A stretch of DNA of 64,000 bases from Bordetella genomosp. 9. GTDB taxonomy: Bacteria > Pseudomonadota > Gammaproteobacteria > Burkholderiales > Burkholderiaceae_B. Below are positions 11,675 through 25,145 of the stretch, piece after piece. The notes below the pieces were generated by a model, which searched no databases, was not told the DNA's origin, and was given only the letters and a program-made list of their open reading frames with translations. A program made the translations under genes and the position numbers. Position 1 is the first letter of the stretch, and every line of letters begins with the position of its first letter. The DNA lies in assembly GCF_002261425.1 (NCBI RefSeq), contig NZ_NEVJ01000002.1, positions 558,001 to 622,000 of the forward strand, written 5' to 3'.

Positions 11675-14617
11675 TCACGGCCGTGCCGGCACCGCCGGCT
11701 CGTCCCCCAAAACGGCATCCCACAGCCGGCGCACGGCGTCCCGCTCCGTGGCCAGCAGCCCGGGTGCGACCCGCGCCTTTTCCTGGCCCTGCAGCCGTAG
11801 CTGATGCTGCATGCGGCGCAGGGTGCGATAGGCGTCGGCCGCCTGCGCCGCGACGCCGGCGTCGATCAGGCCGACGCGGGCGGCGATCCCCAGCAGGGCG
11901 ATATTGCCCAGGTTGTCCACCAGCACCGGATGCGCGGCGGCCTGGGTCAGGACCAGGTATTGGGTGACGAACTCGACGTCCACCATGCCGCCGCGGTCAT
12001 GCTTCAAGTCGAACTTCTCGGTCTTGTTGGGATGCCCGGCGCTGATCTTCTCGCGCATGGACAGCACTTCGCGGCGCACCTCGGCGGCATCGCGCGGCTG
12101 CAGCAGGATTTCCCTGCGCACCGCCTCGAAACTCGCTCCCACGGCCGCGTCGCCGGCGGCGTAGCGGGCGCGGGTCAGCGCCTGGTGTTCCCACACCCAC
12201 GCATGCTTGCGCTGGTATTCGGCGAAGCCTTCCACCGATACCGCGAGCAGTCCGGCGTCGCCGTCGGGCCGCAGGCGCAGGTCGGTTTCGTACAGGCGTC
12301 CGGAAGACGTCATGGTGGACAGCCAGGACGTCATGCGCCGGCCCAGCCTGGCGTAGACCTCGGCCGCGTCGTCGCGCGGGTCGTCGTACAGGAAGACCAT
12401 GTCCAGGTCGGAGACGTAGCCCAATTCCTTGCCGCCCAGCTTGCCGTAGGCAATGACGGCGAAATGGGGCTGCGCGTCCGGCAGCCTGTTGACCAGCACC
12501 CATACCCGTCGCAGCGTCTCGGCCAGCAGCAGGTCGGCCAGCGCCGATAGCTGGTCCGCCAGCTTTTCGACGCTGAGTTCGCCTTCCAGGTCCTGCGCCA
12601 GCAGCTGGAAGCTGGCCTGTCGCTGGACGTCGCGCATCAGGTTCATCTGCCGTTCGACGTCGGGGCTGCCGTCGGGCAGCAGGCAGGCGTCCAGATCGGC
12701 GGCCAGCTGGCGCGCCATCGCGGCGAAGTCCAGCGGCTCGTGCAGGGTACGCCAGTCGATCAGGCTGTCGAGCAGCAGGGGGTGCTGCGTCAGGTACTGC
12801 GCGGCCCAGGGGCTGGCCGCCATCATGCGGGCGACGCGCGCCAGCGTATCGGGGTATTCGGCCAGCAGCGCCAGGTAGGCGCTGCGCTGCGCGATCGTTT
12901 CGATGAGGTCGAACAGCCGCGCGGCAGCGGCGGCCGGCGCGTTGGTACGCGCGGCGGCGCGCAGCGCCATGGGCAGCAGGCTGTCGACCCGCTGGCGGCT
13001 TGCCTGCGGCAGGGTGCGCAGGCGCGGGCTGTCCAGCAGGCCGCGCACGCGGCCCTTCAGTTGCGCGGCATCCTCGCCGTACAGGGCTTCGAGTTCATCG
13101 AGCAGGGCGGTTTCCAGGTCGTCGTCGTCCGCGCCCTGCGGCGCGCCGCCGCCGCCGCCTTTAGCCCCGCCATGACCGCCGGCCGCGGCCTGCCGGCCAG
13201 GCGAACCATTCGTCCGATTCGTGCCATTCGTTCCGTTCGTTCCGTTCGTTCCGTTCGTTCCGTCGCCATCGCCCACCCCCGCCAGCCGGAAAGCGTTCCG
13301 AAACGTTTCCTCCACGAACGCCCGATGCTCGCCCAGCGTGCGCTCGAAACTGTCCGGATCCATGCGCATCGCGGCCGCCAGCGCGGCGCGCTGGGCGGGC
13401 TCGGCGGGCAGCAGGTGGGTCTGCTCGTCTTCACGGTATTGCAGCGCGTGTTCGACCCGCCGCAGGAAGCGATAGGCGGCTTCCAGGCGGGCCGCGTCGT
13501 CGGCCGGGATCAGGCCCGCGTCGCGTTCGCAGTGCAGCGCGGCCAGCAGCCCGCGCACCTGCAGCGCCGGCATACGGCCGCCGCGGATCAGCTGGGACAG
13601 CTGCACGACGAATTCGATCTCGCGTATGCCGCCGTCCCCCAGCTTGATGTTCAGCGCGCTGTCCATGCCGTTGCGCGCCAGCGCGCGGCGCTCCCAATCC
13701 AGCCGTATGCGCTCGCGCAGGGCGCGCAAGGCGGCCAGGGCGTCGAAATCGAAGTACTTGCGGTAGACGAACGGCTGGCGCAGGCTTTCCATCTGCCGCA
13801 ACTGCGCTTCCGGGTCGCTGCCGGGGAAGGCCCGCGCGGGCATGGGCCGCGCCTTCAGCCAGGCATAGCGTTCCCACTCGCGCCCCTGGCCGACCAGATA
13901 GTGTTCGAAAGCGTCCAGGCTCCAGGCCAGCGGGCCACCGTCGCCATCGGGCCGCAGGCGCAGGTCGGTGCGGAACACGTGGCCGTTGGCGTCCCGCTCG
14001 GACAGCACGGGCATCATGCGCTGCGTCAGCCGGCCATAGAACTCGTGATTGCTCAGCCGGCGCGGGCCCGGGGTATCGCCTTCCTCGCCATACAGCATGA
14101 CCAGGTCGATATCCGACGACACATTCAATTCCTGGCCGCCCAGCTTGCCCATGCCCATGATCAGCATTTCCTGCGGCTGTCCGGTGGTGGGATCCATGGG
14201 CGTGCCATGCACGGCCGTCAGGTCGGCGGCGACGCTGCGGTAGGCCTCGCCCACCGCCAGGTCGGCCAGCGCCGTCATGGCGCCCACGACTTCCTCGAGC
14301 GTGGCCGCGCCGCCCAGGTCCCGCACCATCGCGGCGCAGAAGACCCGTTCGCGCAGCCGCCGCAGCACGGCGCGGCATTCCGGCACGGCAAGCACGCCCG
14401 TATTGCCGCCGGCCAGCTCATCGCGCCAGGCCTGCAGCACGTCCGCGCTCAGCGCGCGCGTGGTGCCTTCGTCGCGCAGCCACGCGCGCAGGTCGGGACG
14501 AGCGTCCAGCGTGCGACGCAGATGGCCCGACCAGGCCAGGGCGATCTCGAACGCGGGCTCGCCGATCGCCGTGGCGGAAGCGGAAGACGGAAGGGGAGTG
14601 GAGGAAAAGGTCGACAT
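11675..14617 (-). CDS. glnE: Bifunctional glutamine synthetase adenylyltransferase/adenylyl-removing enzyme
   Basis: The 980-residue enzyme adenylylates and deadenylylates glutamine synthetase in response to PII and glutamine. Both nucleotidyltransferase cores are visible: [19 protein letters not shown] near residue 155 (adenylyl-removing half) and [18 protein letters not shown] near residue 725 (adenylyltransferase half). Between the halves, at about residues 445-500, is a low-complexity insert of six TNG/TNR units, a glycine-rich stretch and DDDD, encoded in part by a 9-bp tandem repeat at 13206-13259. The two catalytic halves appear intact. Its start is nearly back-to-back with the AsmA-like gene on the other strand. 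Confidence 0.95.
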   Translation of the reverse strand: MSTFSSTPLPSSASATAIGEPAFEIALAWSGHLRRTLDARPDLRAWLRDEGTTRALSADVLQAWRDELAGGNTGVLAVPECRAVLRRLRERVFCAAMVRDLGGAATLEEVVGAMTALADLAVGEAYRSVAADLTAVHGTPMDPTTGQPQEMLIMGMGKLGGQELNVSSDIDLVMLYGEEGDTPGPRRLSNHEFYGRLTQRMMPVLSERDANGHVFRTDLRLRPDGDGGPLAWSLDAFEHYLVGQGREWERYAWLKARPMPARAFPGSDPEAQLRQMESLRQPFVYRKYFDFDALAALRALRERIRLDWERRALARNGMDSALNIKLGDGGIREIEFVVQLSQLIRGGRMPALQVRGLLAALHCERDAGLIPADDAARLEAAYRFLRRVEHALQYREDEQTHLLPAEPAQRAALAAAMRMDPDSFERTLGEHRAFVEETFRNAFRLAGVGDGDGTNGTNGTNGTNGTNRTNGSPGRQAAAGGHGGAKGGGGGAPQGADDDDLETALLDELEALYGEDAAQLKGRVRGLLDSPRLRTLPQASRQRVDSLLPMALRAAARTNAPAAAAARLFDLIETIAQRSAYLALLAEYPDTLARVARMMAASPWAAQYLTQHPLLLDSLIDWRTLHEPLDFAAMARQLAADLDACLLPDGSPDVERQMNLMRDVQRQASFQLLAQDLEGELSVEKLADQLSALADLLLAETLRRVWVLVNRLPDAQPHFAVIAYGKLGGKELGYVSDLDMVFLYDDPRDDAAEVYARLGRRMTSWLSTMTSSGRLYETDLRLRPDGDAGLLAVSVEGFAEYQRKHAWVWEHQALTRARYAAGDAAVGASFEAVRREILLQPRDAAEVRREVLSMREKISAGHPNKTEKFDLKHDRGGMVDVEFVTQYLVLTQAAAHPVLVDNLGNIALLGIAARVGLIDAGVAAQAADAYRTLRRMQHQLRLQGQEKARVAPGLLATERDAVRRLWDAVLGDEPAVPARP
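13206..13259. repeat. 9-bp tandem repeat inside glnE
   Basis: Six adjacent 9-bp units are seen on the + strand: CCATTCGTC, CGATTCGTG, CCATTCGTT, then CCGTTCGTT three times. In the glnE frame they encode Thr-Asn-Gly (one Thr-Asn-Arg) units. The exact copies sit at the end nearest the glnE start, and the degenerate ones toward its 3' end. Copy-number change would keep the frame. Confidence 0.95.
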
Positions 14618-14703
14618 GAATGGATAAAAGTCGCGCTGACGCCCGGAAACATTTCAGGTATAAGGGGACGATACTTCAAGACATACATACTCGCCCAAGA
14701 AAC

Positions 14704-17700
14704 GTGCGTTTGCCCTTCAAATTTCTCCGCGGTCTTCTCTGGAGTATCTGGATAGTCTACGTCGCCGCCGCGGTGGGTTTGCTGGGGCTGCGCTATTTCG
14801 TGTTGCCGCGCATCGACCAATGGCGTCCGCAGATCGAGCGCTACGCCAGCGAGGCGATCGGTGCGCCGGTGCGCATCGGCCATATCGAAGCCAACTGGAG
14901 CCGGCTCAACCCGCGCCTGACGCTGACCGGCGTCGAGATCGCCGACGGCGCCGGCGCCCCGGTGCTCAGCCTGCCGGCGGTGGACGCCGTGCTGGGGTGG
15001 CGCAGCATCCTGACCCGCGAACCCCGGCTGCTATTCCTGCAGGCCGACGGCCTGGACCTGACCTTGCGGCGCGACCGCGACGATCGCCTGTGGGTGGCGG
15101 GGCAGTCCTTTTCGCTGTCCGATGCGGACGCGGACGATGGCAGCCGTTCCGTGGCCTTGCGGTGGCTGGCCCGCCAGCGCGAAATCGTGCTGCGCCATGC
15201 CACCGTGCGCTGGGTGGACGAGTCGCGCGCGGCGCCCGAACTGGTGCTGAGCGACGCCAGCTTCGTCGTGCTGAACGGCGCGCTGTCGCATCGTTTTTCC
15301 CTGCAGGCGCGGCCGCCCGGCGCGCTGGCGGCGGCCCTGACCTTGCGCGGCGAAGTCGAGCGGTCCATCTTCAGCCGCCATCCCATGGACCTGGCGAGCT
15401 GGCATGGACAGGTCTATGCCGAGCTCGGCGACGGTGAGCCGTCCGCCTGGGCGCCCTGGCTGGACCTGCCGCCCTTGCAGGGCCGCATGGCCGCGCGGGC
15501 ATGGATGCAGATCGACGGGCGCAAGCTGGGTACGGTGACCATGGACCTGGTCGCCCGCGGCCTGGGCTGGCGCTGGCAGGACGGCGTCGCCGCATCGGCG
15601 AACACGGTGCGCGCGCGCCTGGAAGGCCTCCCCGGCGACCTGGCCCGTGACGGCCATTTCCCCGCCCTGGCCCGTAGCGCCAATGGCGACGGGCTGGCCT
15701 TGCGCGGGACCGCCACCCGGGTCAGGGCCGACCTGCCCGGCATCATCGAACAGCCGCGGCTGGCATTCGCGGCCGTGCAGCTGGACACGACCGCGCGCCG
15801 GTCGCGCGACGGCATCCTGGGCCTGGAACTGCGCGATTTCCAGGCGGCCAACGAAGACCTGGACCTGCGCCTGCAGGGCAAGTGGGAAGCGCGCGGCACG
15901 ACCGACGCGGGCACCGCCGACATCCAGGGCACCTTGCGCCGCGCCACCATGAGCGCCATCCACCGCTACCTGCCGCTGTCGGTGTCCGAGGACGCCAGGC
16001 AGTGGCTGGCGCAAGGCCTGCAGGCGGGGATGGTGCACGATGCCGACCTGGTGCTGCGCGGCGACCTGAACGACTTTCCTTTTACCCAGTCCGGCCAGAA
16101 CGGGCGCTTTCATATCGGCGGCCCCTTCGTCGGCGCGACCGTCGATTACGCGCCGGCCACCAGTGGCCACAAGGCCTGGCCCGCGATACTGGGCATGGAC
16201 GGCAACTTCTCCATAGAAGGCGCATCCCTGAGCCTCGAAGCCAAGCCCGGCGCCACGCTGCGTCCCGCCGATGACCGCGATGCGGCGGCGTCCACGCCCA
16301 TCCTCCTGGGCGCGGTCGGCGCCACCATTCCCGACATGGAAGAAAACGCCGAGCTCTATCTGCAAGGCGATGCGCAAGGCCAGGTTCCCGCCTTCCTGTC
16401 CCTGGTCAACAATTCCCCGCTGGGCGGCCTGCTGGAAAACCGCCTGGCGCAGGCCAGGGGGAAGGGCCTCTGGCAGGTGGCGCTGGCCCTGCGGGTGCCC
16501 CTGATGCATACCGACGATACGACCGTGCAGGGCTCGCTTTCCTTCAACGACAACGAGTTCACGCTGTACCCGCAGTTGCCGGCACTGACGCAATTGCGCG
16601 GCATGCTCGAGTTCACCGAAGAGGACCTGCGCGCCCGCGACGTGCAGGCGCAGTTCCTGGGCGGCCCGCTGCGGGTCAACGGCGGCCTGCTGGATACGCG
16701 CAACGGGCTGCGCTTCGACGGACAGGTGACCGGCGCCGCGCTGGCGCAGTTGGTACGCGCGCCTGCGATGTCGCGGTTTTCCGGCCGCGCCGCCGTGCGC
16801 GGCAAGCTGCTGTATTTCCGCGGCGGGCGAGTGGACGTGACCATGGAATCCGACCTGGCCGGCATGGCCATCGACATGCCGGCGCCGGTGGGCAAGACCG
16901 CTGGCGCCACGCTGCCCTTGCGGGTGCAATGGAGCCCCGCCGCCGGGTCGGGCGGCAAGGACCGGGACTGGCTGACCGCCAGCCTGGGCGCGCCCTCGGG
17001 CGACAACGTCAATCTGCTGCTGGAACGCGATCCGGCCGAAAAGCGCTGGACGTTCGCGCGCGGCGCCCTGGCCGCCAACCAGCCGGCCACGCTGCCCGCG
17101 CAAGGCATGAGCGTGCGCCTGAATCTGCCGGACATCGACGTGGACGGTTGGCAGGACGTGGTGGACGGTTTCGATACACCGCCGCCGGCCGCCGGCCGGG
17201 GCCGGCGCGCGCCGGAGGTGCCGCTGTTGCCGCCGCCCGACGCGATCGCGCTGGAGACGCCGCGCCTGCGCGTGGCGGGCGTGACCTTGAACGACCTGAA
17301 GCTGAATGCGGTGCATCCGGCGCCCGCGCAATGGCGCGTGGATATCCAGTCCAGGCAGGCGGCCGGCGCGGTGACCTGGCGTGAAGCCTCGGGCGCCATC
17401 GCCGGCCAGGTGACGGCCCGCTTCAAATACCTGTCGCTGGGCGACGATGGGGACGACCAGCGCCCGGACGACCAGTCATCGGGCGACGACCTGAAGGACA
17501 TCCCCGCGATCGACCTGCAGGCCGATACCTTGCGCTTCTACGGCAAGGACCTGGGATCGCTGCGCGTCGTCGGCACGAATGTGGAGCGCGGGCAGCGTTG
17601 GCGCCTGGATACGCTGCGCATCGCCAGCGCCGATGCCACGCTGGACGCCAGCGGTTTCTGGCGCCTGAGCGGGCCGGAGCGCGGGCTGACGGTGGACGCA

Positions 17701-18369
17701 AACGCGAAGTGGGACGACTTCGGCAAGCTGCTGACGCGCCTGGGCTGGTCCGATATGGCGGCCGGCGGCGCCGGCACGGCGGAAGGCAAGCTGACGTGGC
17801 TGGACCTGCCCTGGTCGCACAGGGTCGACGCCATCGACGGCAACCTGAAACTGCGCATGGACAAGGGCCGCCTGCTGCATTTGAACTCGCGCACGGCGCG
17901 CCTGCTGGAGCTGCTGTCGATGCAATCGTTGCAGCGCCTGGCCAAGCTGGAGCTGAATCCGGTCAACCTGTTCCGCGACGGCTTTCCCTTCGATTCGATA
18001 CGCGCGCGCTTCAACGTATCCAAGGGCGTGATCCGCACCGACGACTACAAGGTGAACGGCCCCGTCGCCGCGATCGTCCTGTCGGGCAGCAGCAGCATCA
18101 TCGACGAGACCTGGGACCTGAAGGCGGTGGTGATCCCCAACCTGGACGCCAGCGGCGCAGCCGTGGCCACCGCGCTCGCCGTCAACCCGCTGCTGGGCCT
18201 GGGCGCATTCGTCACGCAATGGCTGCTGAAATACCCGCTCGCCCGCGCCATGACCGTCCAGTACGCCGTCACCGGCCCGTGGGGCGACCCCAAGGTATCC
18301 CCCATCGACGGCCCCCTGCCCGCCAGCGAAGCCGGCGAACCCCCACCCAAGGACCCCATAGAACACTGA
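14704..18369 (+). CDS. Large AsmA-like/YhdP-family envelope protein
   Basis: The protein has 1221 residues from the GTG at 14704. It has one N-terminal membrane anchor (LLWSIWIVYVAAAVGLLGL, about residues 9-30) and then a very long beta-rich periplasmic part, as in YhdP (DUF3971/AsmA-like). This family is thought to move phospholipids between the inner and outer membranes as a bridge-like groove. The C-terminal AsmA-like part includes DGFPFDSIRARFNVSKGVI and LDASGAAVATALAVNPLLGL. The frame is open to an ATG at 14620, but that 28-residue extension ([12 protein letters not shown]…) looks like divergent promoter region, so I prefer GTG in front of RLPFKFLRGLL. The C terminus is convergent with rho. 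Confidence 0.88.
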   Translation: MRLPFKFLRGLLWSIWIVYVAAAVGLLGLRYFVLPRIDQWRPQIERYASEAIGAPVRIGHIEANWSRLNPRLTLTGVEIADGAGAPVLSLPAVDAVLGWRSILTREPRLLFLQADGLDLTLRRDRDDRLWVAGQSFSLSDADADDGSRSVALRWLARQREIVLRHATVRWVDESRAAPELVLSDASFVVLNGALSHRFSLQARPPGALAAALTLRGEVERSIFSRHPMDLASWHGQVYAELGDGEPSAWAPWLDLPPLQGRMAARAWMQIDGRKLGTVTMDLVARGLGWRWQDGVAASANTVRARLEGLPGDLARDGHFPALARSANGDGLALRGTATRVRADLPGIIEQPRLAFAAVQLDTTARRSRDGILGLELRDFQAANEDLDLRLQGKWEARGTTDAGTADIQGTLRRATMSAIHRYLPLSVSEDARQWLAQGLQAGMVHDADLVLRGDLNDFPFTQSGQNGRFHIGGPFVGATVDYAPATSGHKAWPAILGMDGNFSIEGASLSLEAKPGATLRPADDRDAAASTPILLGAVGATIPDMEENAELYLQGDAQGQVPAFLSLVNNSPLGGLLENRLAQARGKGLWQVALALRVPLMHTDDTTVQGSLSFNDNEFTLYPQLPALTQLRGMLEFTEEDLRARDVQAQFLGGPLRVNGGLLDTRNGLRFDGQVTGAALAQLVRAPAMSRFSGRAAVRGKLLYFRGGRVDVTMESDLAGMAIDMPAPVGKTAGATLPLRVQWSPAAGSGGKDRDWLTASLGAPSGDNVNLLLERDPAEKRWTFARGALAANQPATLPAQGMSVRLNLPDIDVDGWQDVVDGFDTPPPAAGRGRRAPEVPLLPPPDAIALETPRLRVAGVTLNDLKLNAVHPAPAQWRVDIQSRQAAGAVTWREASGAIAGQVTARFKYLSLGDDGDDQRPDDQSSGDDLKDIPAIDLQADTLRFYGKDLGSLRVVGTNVERGQRWRLDTLRIASADATLDASGFWRLSGPERGLTVDANAKWDDFGKLLTRLGWSDMAAGGAGTAEGKLTWLDLPWSHRVDAIDGNLKLRMDKGRLLHLNSRTARLLELLSMQSLQRLAKLELNPVNLFRDGFPFDSIRARFNVSKGVIRTDDYKVNGPVAAIVLSGSSSIIDETWDLKAVVIPNLDASGAAVATALAVNPLLGLGAFVTQWLLKYPLARAMTVQYAVTGPWGDPKVSPIDGPLPASEAGEPPPKDPIEH

Positions 18370-18391
18370 GGCGCGACCAAGGCAAGGCGCG

Positions 18392-18446
18392 CGCAAAAAA
18401 CAGGTGCCCCCGACCCGGGACGCCGAGGATCCGGCTCCGCCGGTCC
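18392..18446. repeat. 55-bp intergenic direct repeat, copy 1
   Basis: This copy is identical over 55 bp to 18474-18528. It contains the A6 tract then CAGGTGCCCCCGACCCGGGA, the BamHI-like core GGATCC and CCGGCTCCGCCGG. It lies just past the stop of the AsmA-like gene, between convergent genes. Confidence 0.95.
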
Positions 18447-18473
18447 GACGAAGCCACATCCCGAGAAAGCAGC

Positions 18474-18528
18474 CGCAAAAAACAGGTGCCCCCGACCCGG
18501 GACGCCGAGGATCCGGCTCCGCCGGTCC
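18474..18528. repeat. 55-bp intergenic direct repeat, copy 2
   Basis: This is the second exact copy, 82 bp after the first. It is followed by a palindromic C6-T-G7 tract (18539-18552) and a small hairpin AAGCGC-GCA-GCGCTT (18553-18567) immediately before the rho stop. Similar GC-rich blocks recur between genes in Bordetella and Achromobacter genomes, from memory. The whole 208-bp convergent gap consists of these elements. Confidence 0.95.
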
Positions 18529-18577
18529 TCTGGCGTCGCCCCCCTGGGGGGGAAGCGCGCAGCGCTTCGGGGGGGGA

Positions 18578-19834
<1,257 letters not shown>

Positions 19835-19913
19835 TGCGTTGAAGTATCGGGGGAGGGAAAGAGGGAGAGGGCGGCGGGCCACGGACGGGCCCGCGCGGCG
19901 GAACGAACGCAGA

Positions 19914-20240
19914 TTACAAGGCGCTGTCCAGGAAGGCGGTAAGCTGGGACTTGGACATCGCGCCGACCTTGGTGGCGGCCGCCTTGCCGTCCTTGAAGAG
20001 CATCAGGGTGGGGATGCCGCGGATACCGTACTTGGCGGGCGTGTCGCCGTTTTCGTCGACGTTGAGCTTGGCGATCGCGACGCGGCCGGCGTATTCCTTG
20101 GCCACTTCTTCCAGGATGGGGGCGATCATCTTGCAGGGGCCGCACCATTCCGCCCAGTAATCCACCAGGACGGGGACGTCGGCCTTCAAAACGTCGGCAT
20201 CGAAGCTGGCGTCGCTGACATGCTTGATTTGGTCACTCAT
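19914..20240 (-). CDS. trxA: Thioredoxin
   Basis: The 108-residue cytoplasmic disulfide reductase has the active site WCGPC at Cys33/Cys36, and the conserved cis-proline in [14 protein letters not shown]. The length equals E. coli TrxA plus its start Met. The start is [10 protein letters not shown]; the frame extends 16 residues further upstream without family resemblance. It is followed by rho on the same strand and is divergent from parE. Confidence 0.97.
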   Translation of the reverse strand: MSDQIKHVSDASFDADVLKADVPVLVDYWAEWCGPCKMIAPILEEVAKEYAGRVAIAKLNVDENGDTPAKYGIRGIPTLMLFKDGKAAATKVGAMSKSQLTAFLDSAL

Positions 20241-20560
20241 GACTGTTCTCGTTGCTTTGCGGCGGGGAGGCGTGCTTCGACCCGCCATTCTGAGTTGGCA
20301 GGATTAAAGCATACCACTGTCCATCCGAACAGGCCCGTTGCCGCGCGGGTCGCGGGTTTTTGTGTAGGATAACCAGCCTCGCGGCAGGGGCGGCTGGTTC
20401 CGACGGCCCCGTTTTCCAGGCGCGCGCTACCCGCTCCTCCCTGGGGCGGCAGGGGTGTCCCACCAAGGATGGTCAGGATTTGCGCATCCTACCCCGCGCG
20501 GCGCCAATGCTGGCTCTTTACTTAGAATGTCGGTTTTTTTCCACAGAGGTTGGGGATAAC
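20241..20560. other. Divergent intergenic region trxA–parE (320 bp)
   Basis: I see no gene here. Both promoters must lie in it. On the + strand TAGAAT at 20523-20528, 33 bp before the parE TTG, is a good -10 candidate, though no convincing -35 sits 16-18 bp upstream. On the − strand TATGCT (in GGTATGCTTTAATCC, near 20310) could serve trxA. The frame of parE stays open across part of this region, but the translation is not ParE-like. Confidence 0.6.
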
Positions 20561-22522
<1,962 letters not shown>

Positions 22523-22575
22523 TGCGGCATGCCGCGCCTGTATCCAAAGGCGCGGCATCGCAATGACGCGACACC

Positions 22576-24885
22576 ATGACCGACAGCAATCAACAAGGCC
22601 TGTTCGATACCGAATCGGGCGATGACGCCATCACCCTGGGGCGCTACGCCGAGCAGGCCTATCTGGACTACGCCGTATCCGTCGTCCGCGGCCGCGCGCT
22701 GCCCGACGTGGGCGACGGGCAGAAGCCCGTGCAACGCCGCATTCTCTACGCCATGCAGGCCATGGGTCTGGGGCCCACCGCCAAGCCCGTCAAATCCGCC
22801 CGCGTGGTGGGCGACGTGCTGGGCAAATACCATCCGCACGGCGACCAGGCGGCCTATGACGCCATGGTGCGCATGGCGCAGGGCTTCACGCTGCGCTATC
22901 CGCTGGTCGACGGCCAGGGCAACTTCGGTTCGCGCGACGGCGACAACGCGGCGGCCATGCGCTATACCGAAGCGCGGCTCACGCCCATCGCGCGCCTGCT
23001 GCTGGACGAGCTCGAAGAAGGCACCGTCGATTTCATCCCGAACTACGACGGCAGCCACCAGGAGCCGCAGATGCTGCCGGCGCGCCTGCCGGTCATGCTG
23101 CTGAACGGCGCATCCGGCATCGCGGTGGGCATGGCGACGGAAATCCCGTCGCACAACCTGCGCGAAGTCGCCCAGGCCTGCGTGGCTCTGCTCAAGCAGC
23201 CCAAGCTGCCCGATGACGAACTCTATGCCCTGGTGCCGGGCCCGGATTTCGCCGGCGGCGGGCAGATCATCACGCCCGCCGAAGATATCGCGCAGATATA
23301 CAACAGCGGCCGCGGCTCGCTCAAGGCGCGCGCCCGCTGGCAATTCGAGGAGCTCGCGCGCGGCCAGTGGCAGCTGGTGGTGACCGAATTGCCGCCCGGC
23401 GCATCCGGCCAGCGGGTGCTGGAAGAAATCGAGGAAATCACCAATCCCAAGGTCAAGGCCGGCAAGAAGGCCCTGACGGCGGAACAGCAGCAATCCAAGG
23501 CGCAGATGCTGGGATTGCTGGACGCCGTGCGCGACGAATCCGGCAAGGACGCGGCGGTGCGGCTGGTGTTCGAACCGAAGACCTCGCGCGTCGACCGCGA
23601 CGAATTCGTCAACATCCTGCTGGCGCAGACCAGCATGGAAAGCAGCGTGCCGGTCAACCTGGTGTGCATCGGCACCGACGGCCGTCCGCGCCAGAAGCCG
23701 CTGCGCGAAATCCTGCTGGAATGGCTGGCGTTCCGCACGGACACGGTCATACGCCGCACCCGCCATCGACTGGACAAGGTCATCGACCGCATCCATGTGC
23801 TGGAAGGGCGCATGGTGGTGTACCTGAACGTCGACGAGGTCATCCAGACCATACGCGAGGCGGAAGAGCCGCGCGCCGCCTTGATGGCGCGCTTCAAGCT
23901 CACCGAGCGGCAGGCCGAGGACATCCTGGAAATGCGCCTGCGCCAGCTGGCGCGCCTGGATGGCATCAAGGTCGAACAGGAACTGGCCGGCAAGCGCGAG
24001 GAACAGCTCAAGCTGCAGGAACTGCTGGACAATCCCGCGTCGCTGAAGCGCACGATCGTGCGCGAAATCGAAGCCGACGCCAAGCAGTACGGCGACGAGC
24101 GCCGTACGCTGATCGAGGCGGCCGAACGCGCGGTGGTGGAAACGCGCGTGGTGGACGAACCCGTCACCGTCATCGTGTCGCAGAAGGGCTGGCTGCGCGC
24201 GCGCCAGGGCCATGGCCACGACGCCACGCAATTCGGTTTCAAGCAGGGCGACGATCTCTACGGCGCGTTCGAGTGCCGCACCACCGATACGCTGATCGCG
24301 CTGGGCGACAATGGCCGCGCCTACACCGTCTCGGTCGCCAGCCTGCCGTCGGCGCGCGGCGACGGCCAGCCGGTCACCACGATGATCGACCTGGCGTCCG
24401 GCACGCGCATCGTCCACATGATCGCCGCGGCCCCTGACACCCGCTGGCTCTTCACCACCCAGCGCGGTTTCGGCTTCGTCGCCCGGCTGGGCGACATGGC
24501 CAGCCGCCAGCGCGGCGGCAAGCAGTTCGTCACCCTGGAAGAAGGCGACGCGCTGCTGCGCCCGGTGCCGGTGTTCGAAGGCGCGCAGCGGCTGGCGCTG
24601 CTGTCGGCCAAGGGCAAGTTCCTGGTGTTCGGGCTGGACGAAGTCAAGACGCTGGCCGGCGGCGGCCGCGGGACCATCCTGATGGGACTGGACGGCAACG
24701 ATACGCTGGCGCAGGTGGTGCCCATCGGCGCCGGCGGCCTGCGCGCCACCGGGATGTACCGCAACAAGCAGGTCGAGGACATCCTCGCCGGGACCAGCCT
24801 GCAGCCTTACGTGGGCAAGCGCGCCCGCAAGGGGCGGCAGCTGGACGTGCGGCCGAAGCAGCCTCTGCTGTCGCCCGTGCTCTAG
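22576..24885 (+). CDS. parC: DNA topoisomerase IV subunit A
   Basis: The 769-residue DNA-cleaving subunit of topoisomerase IV has the catalytic tyrosine at Tyr130 ([10 protein letters not shown]), the winged-helix region [14 protein letters not shown] and beta-pinwheel repeats toward the C terminus ([25 protein letters not shown]). At the position of E. coli Ser80 the residue is Gln91, and at Glu84 it is Asp95, within the quinolone-resistance-determining region. The gene forms an operon with parE and ends at a strong terminator. Confidence 0.97.
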   Translation: MTDSNQQGLFDTESGDDAITLGRYAEQAYLDYAVSVVRGRALPDVGDGQKPVQRRILYAMQAMGLGPTAKPVKSARVVGDVLGKYHPHGDQAAYDAMVRMAQGFTLRYPLVDGQGNFGSRDGDNAAAMRYTEARLTPIARLLLDELEEGTVDFIPNYDGSHQEPQMLPARLPVMLLNGASGIAVGMATEIPSHNLREVAQACVALLKQPKLPDDELYALVPGPDFAGGGQIITPAEDIAQIYNSGRGSLKARARWQFEELARGQWQLVVTELPPGASGQRVLEEIEEITNPKVKAGKKALTAEQQQSKAQMLGLLDAVRDESGKDAAVRLVFEPKTSRVDRDEFVNILLAQTSMESSVPVNLVCIGTDGRPRQKPLREILLEWLAFRTDTVIRRTRHRLDKVIDRIHVLEGRMVVYLNVDEVIQTIREAEEPRAALMARFKLTERQAEDILEMRLRQLARLDGIKVEQELAGKREEQLKLQELLDNPASLKRTIVREIEADAKQYGDERRTLIEAAERAVVETRVVDEPVTVIVSQKGWLRARQGHGHDATQFGFKQGDDLYGAFECRTTDTLIALGDNGRAYTVSVASLPSARGDGQPVTTMIDLASGTRIVHMIAAAPDTRWLFTTQRGFGFVARLGDMASRQRGGKQFVTLEEGDALLRPVPVFEGAQRLALLSAKGKFLVFGLDEVKTLAGGGRGTILMGLDGNDTLAQVVPIGAGGLRATGMYRNKQVEDILAGTSLQPYVGKRARKGRQLDVRPKQPLLSPVL

Positions 24886-24909
24886 CAGGCGCGGCGACGC
24901 CGCAAGCCA

Positions 24910-24942
24910 ACGGTTCCAGGGATCCTGGGACCGTTTTTTTTT
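24910..24942 (+). terminator. Intrinsic terminator after parC
   Basis: CGGTTCCAGG (24911-24920) pairs with CCTGGGACCG (24924-24933) with one G·U, closing a 3-base loop, and is followed by nine T. It separates parEC from the ectoine operon. Confidence 0.92.
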
Positions 24943-25046
24943 GCCCGGCGTCCGTGTTGGGTCCGCCGCCCGCGCGCGACAGACGGGCGATCGAGGCGCT
25001 GGCAGGCGTGGCAGGGTAAGAAAAGGTGACAGTCGGGAGCTAGGGG

Positions 25047-25075
25047 TTCACCTGAATGACTCTTGCCGATATAAT
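25047..25075 (+). promoter_or_regulatory. Sigma-70-type promoter of the ect operon
   Basis: TTCACC (25047-25052), a 17-bp spacer and a perfect TATAAT (25070-25075) lie 71 bp upstream of the ectR start. The flanking 25070-25145 stretch is strikingly AT-rich for this genome, as expected for a regulated promoter. The predicted transcript starts near 25082. Confidence 0.7.
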
Positions 25076-25106
25076 TCGTACTCAAATCAATTCAACAGAA
25101 CTAATT

Positions 25107-25130
25107 TTGGTTGGAATTTTATCGAACCAA
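25107..25130. promoter_or_regulatory. Inverted repeat, candidate EctR/MarR operator
   Basis: TTGGTT (25107-25112) and AACCAA (25125-25130) are exact inverted arms with a 12-bp AT-rich spacer. The repeat lies about 25 bp after the predicted transcription start and 16 bp before the ectR ATG. The position fits autorepression by the MarR-family product; binding is inferred. Confidence 0.5.
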
Positions 25131-25145
25131 TTCATTTCAGCACCT

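Noticed and set aside
15031..17331. 766-codon open frame antisense to the AsmA-like gene
   Set aside because: Same shadow pattern; the + strand frame has a membrane anchor and family motifs.
25056..25145. Longer ectR start in the AT-rich leader
   Set aside because: The extra 30 residues are encoded by promoter and operator DNA with a different base composition, and MarR proteins do not have this extension.
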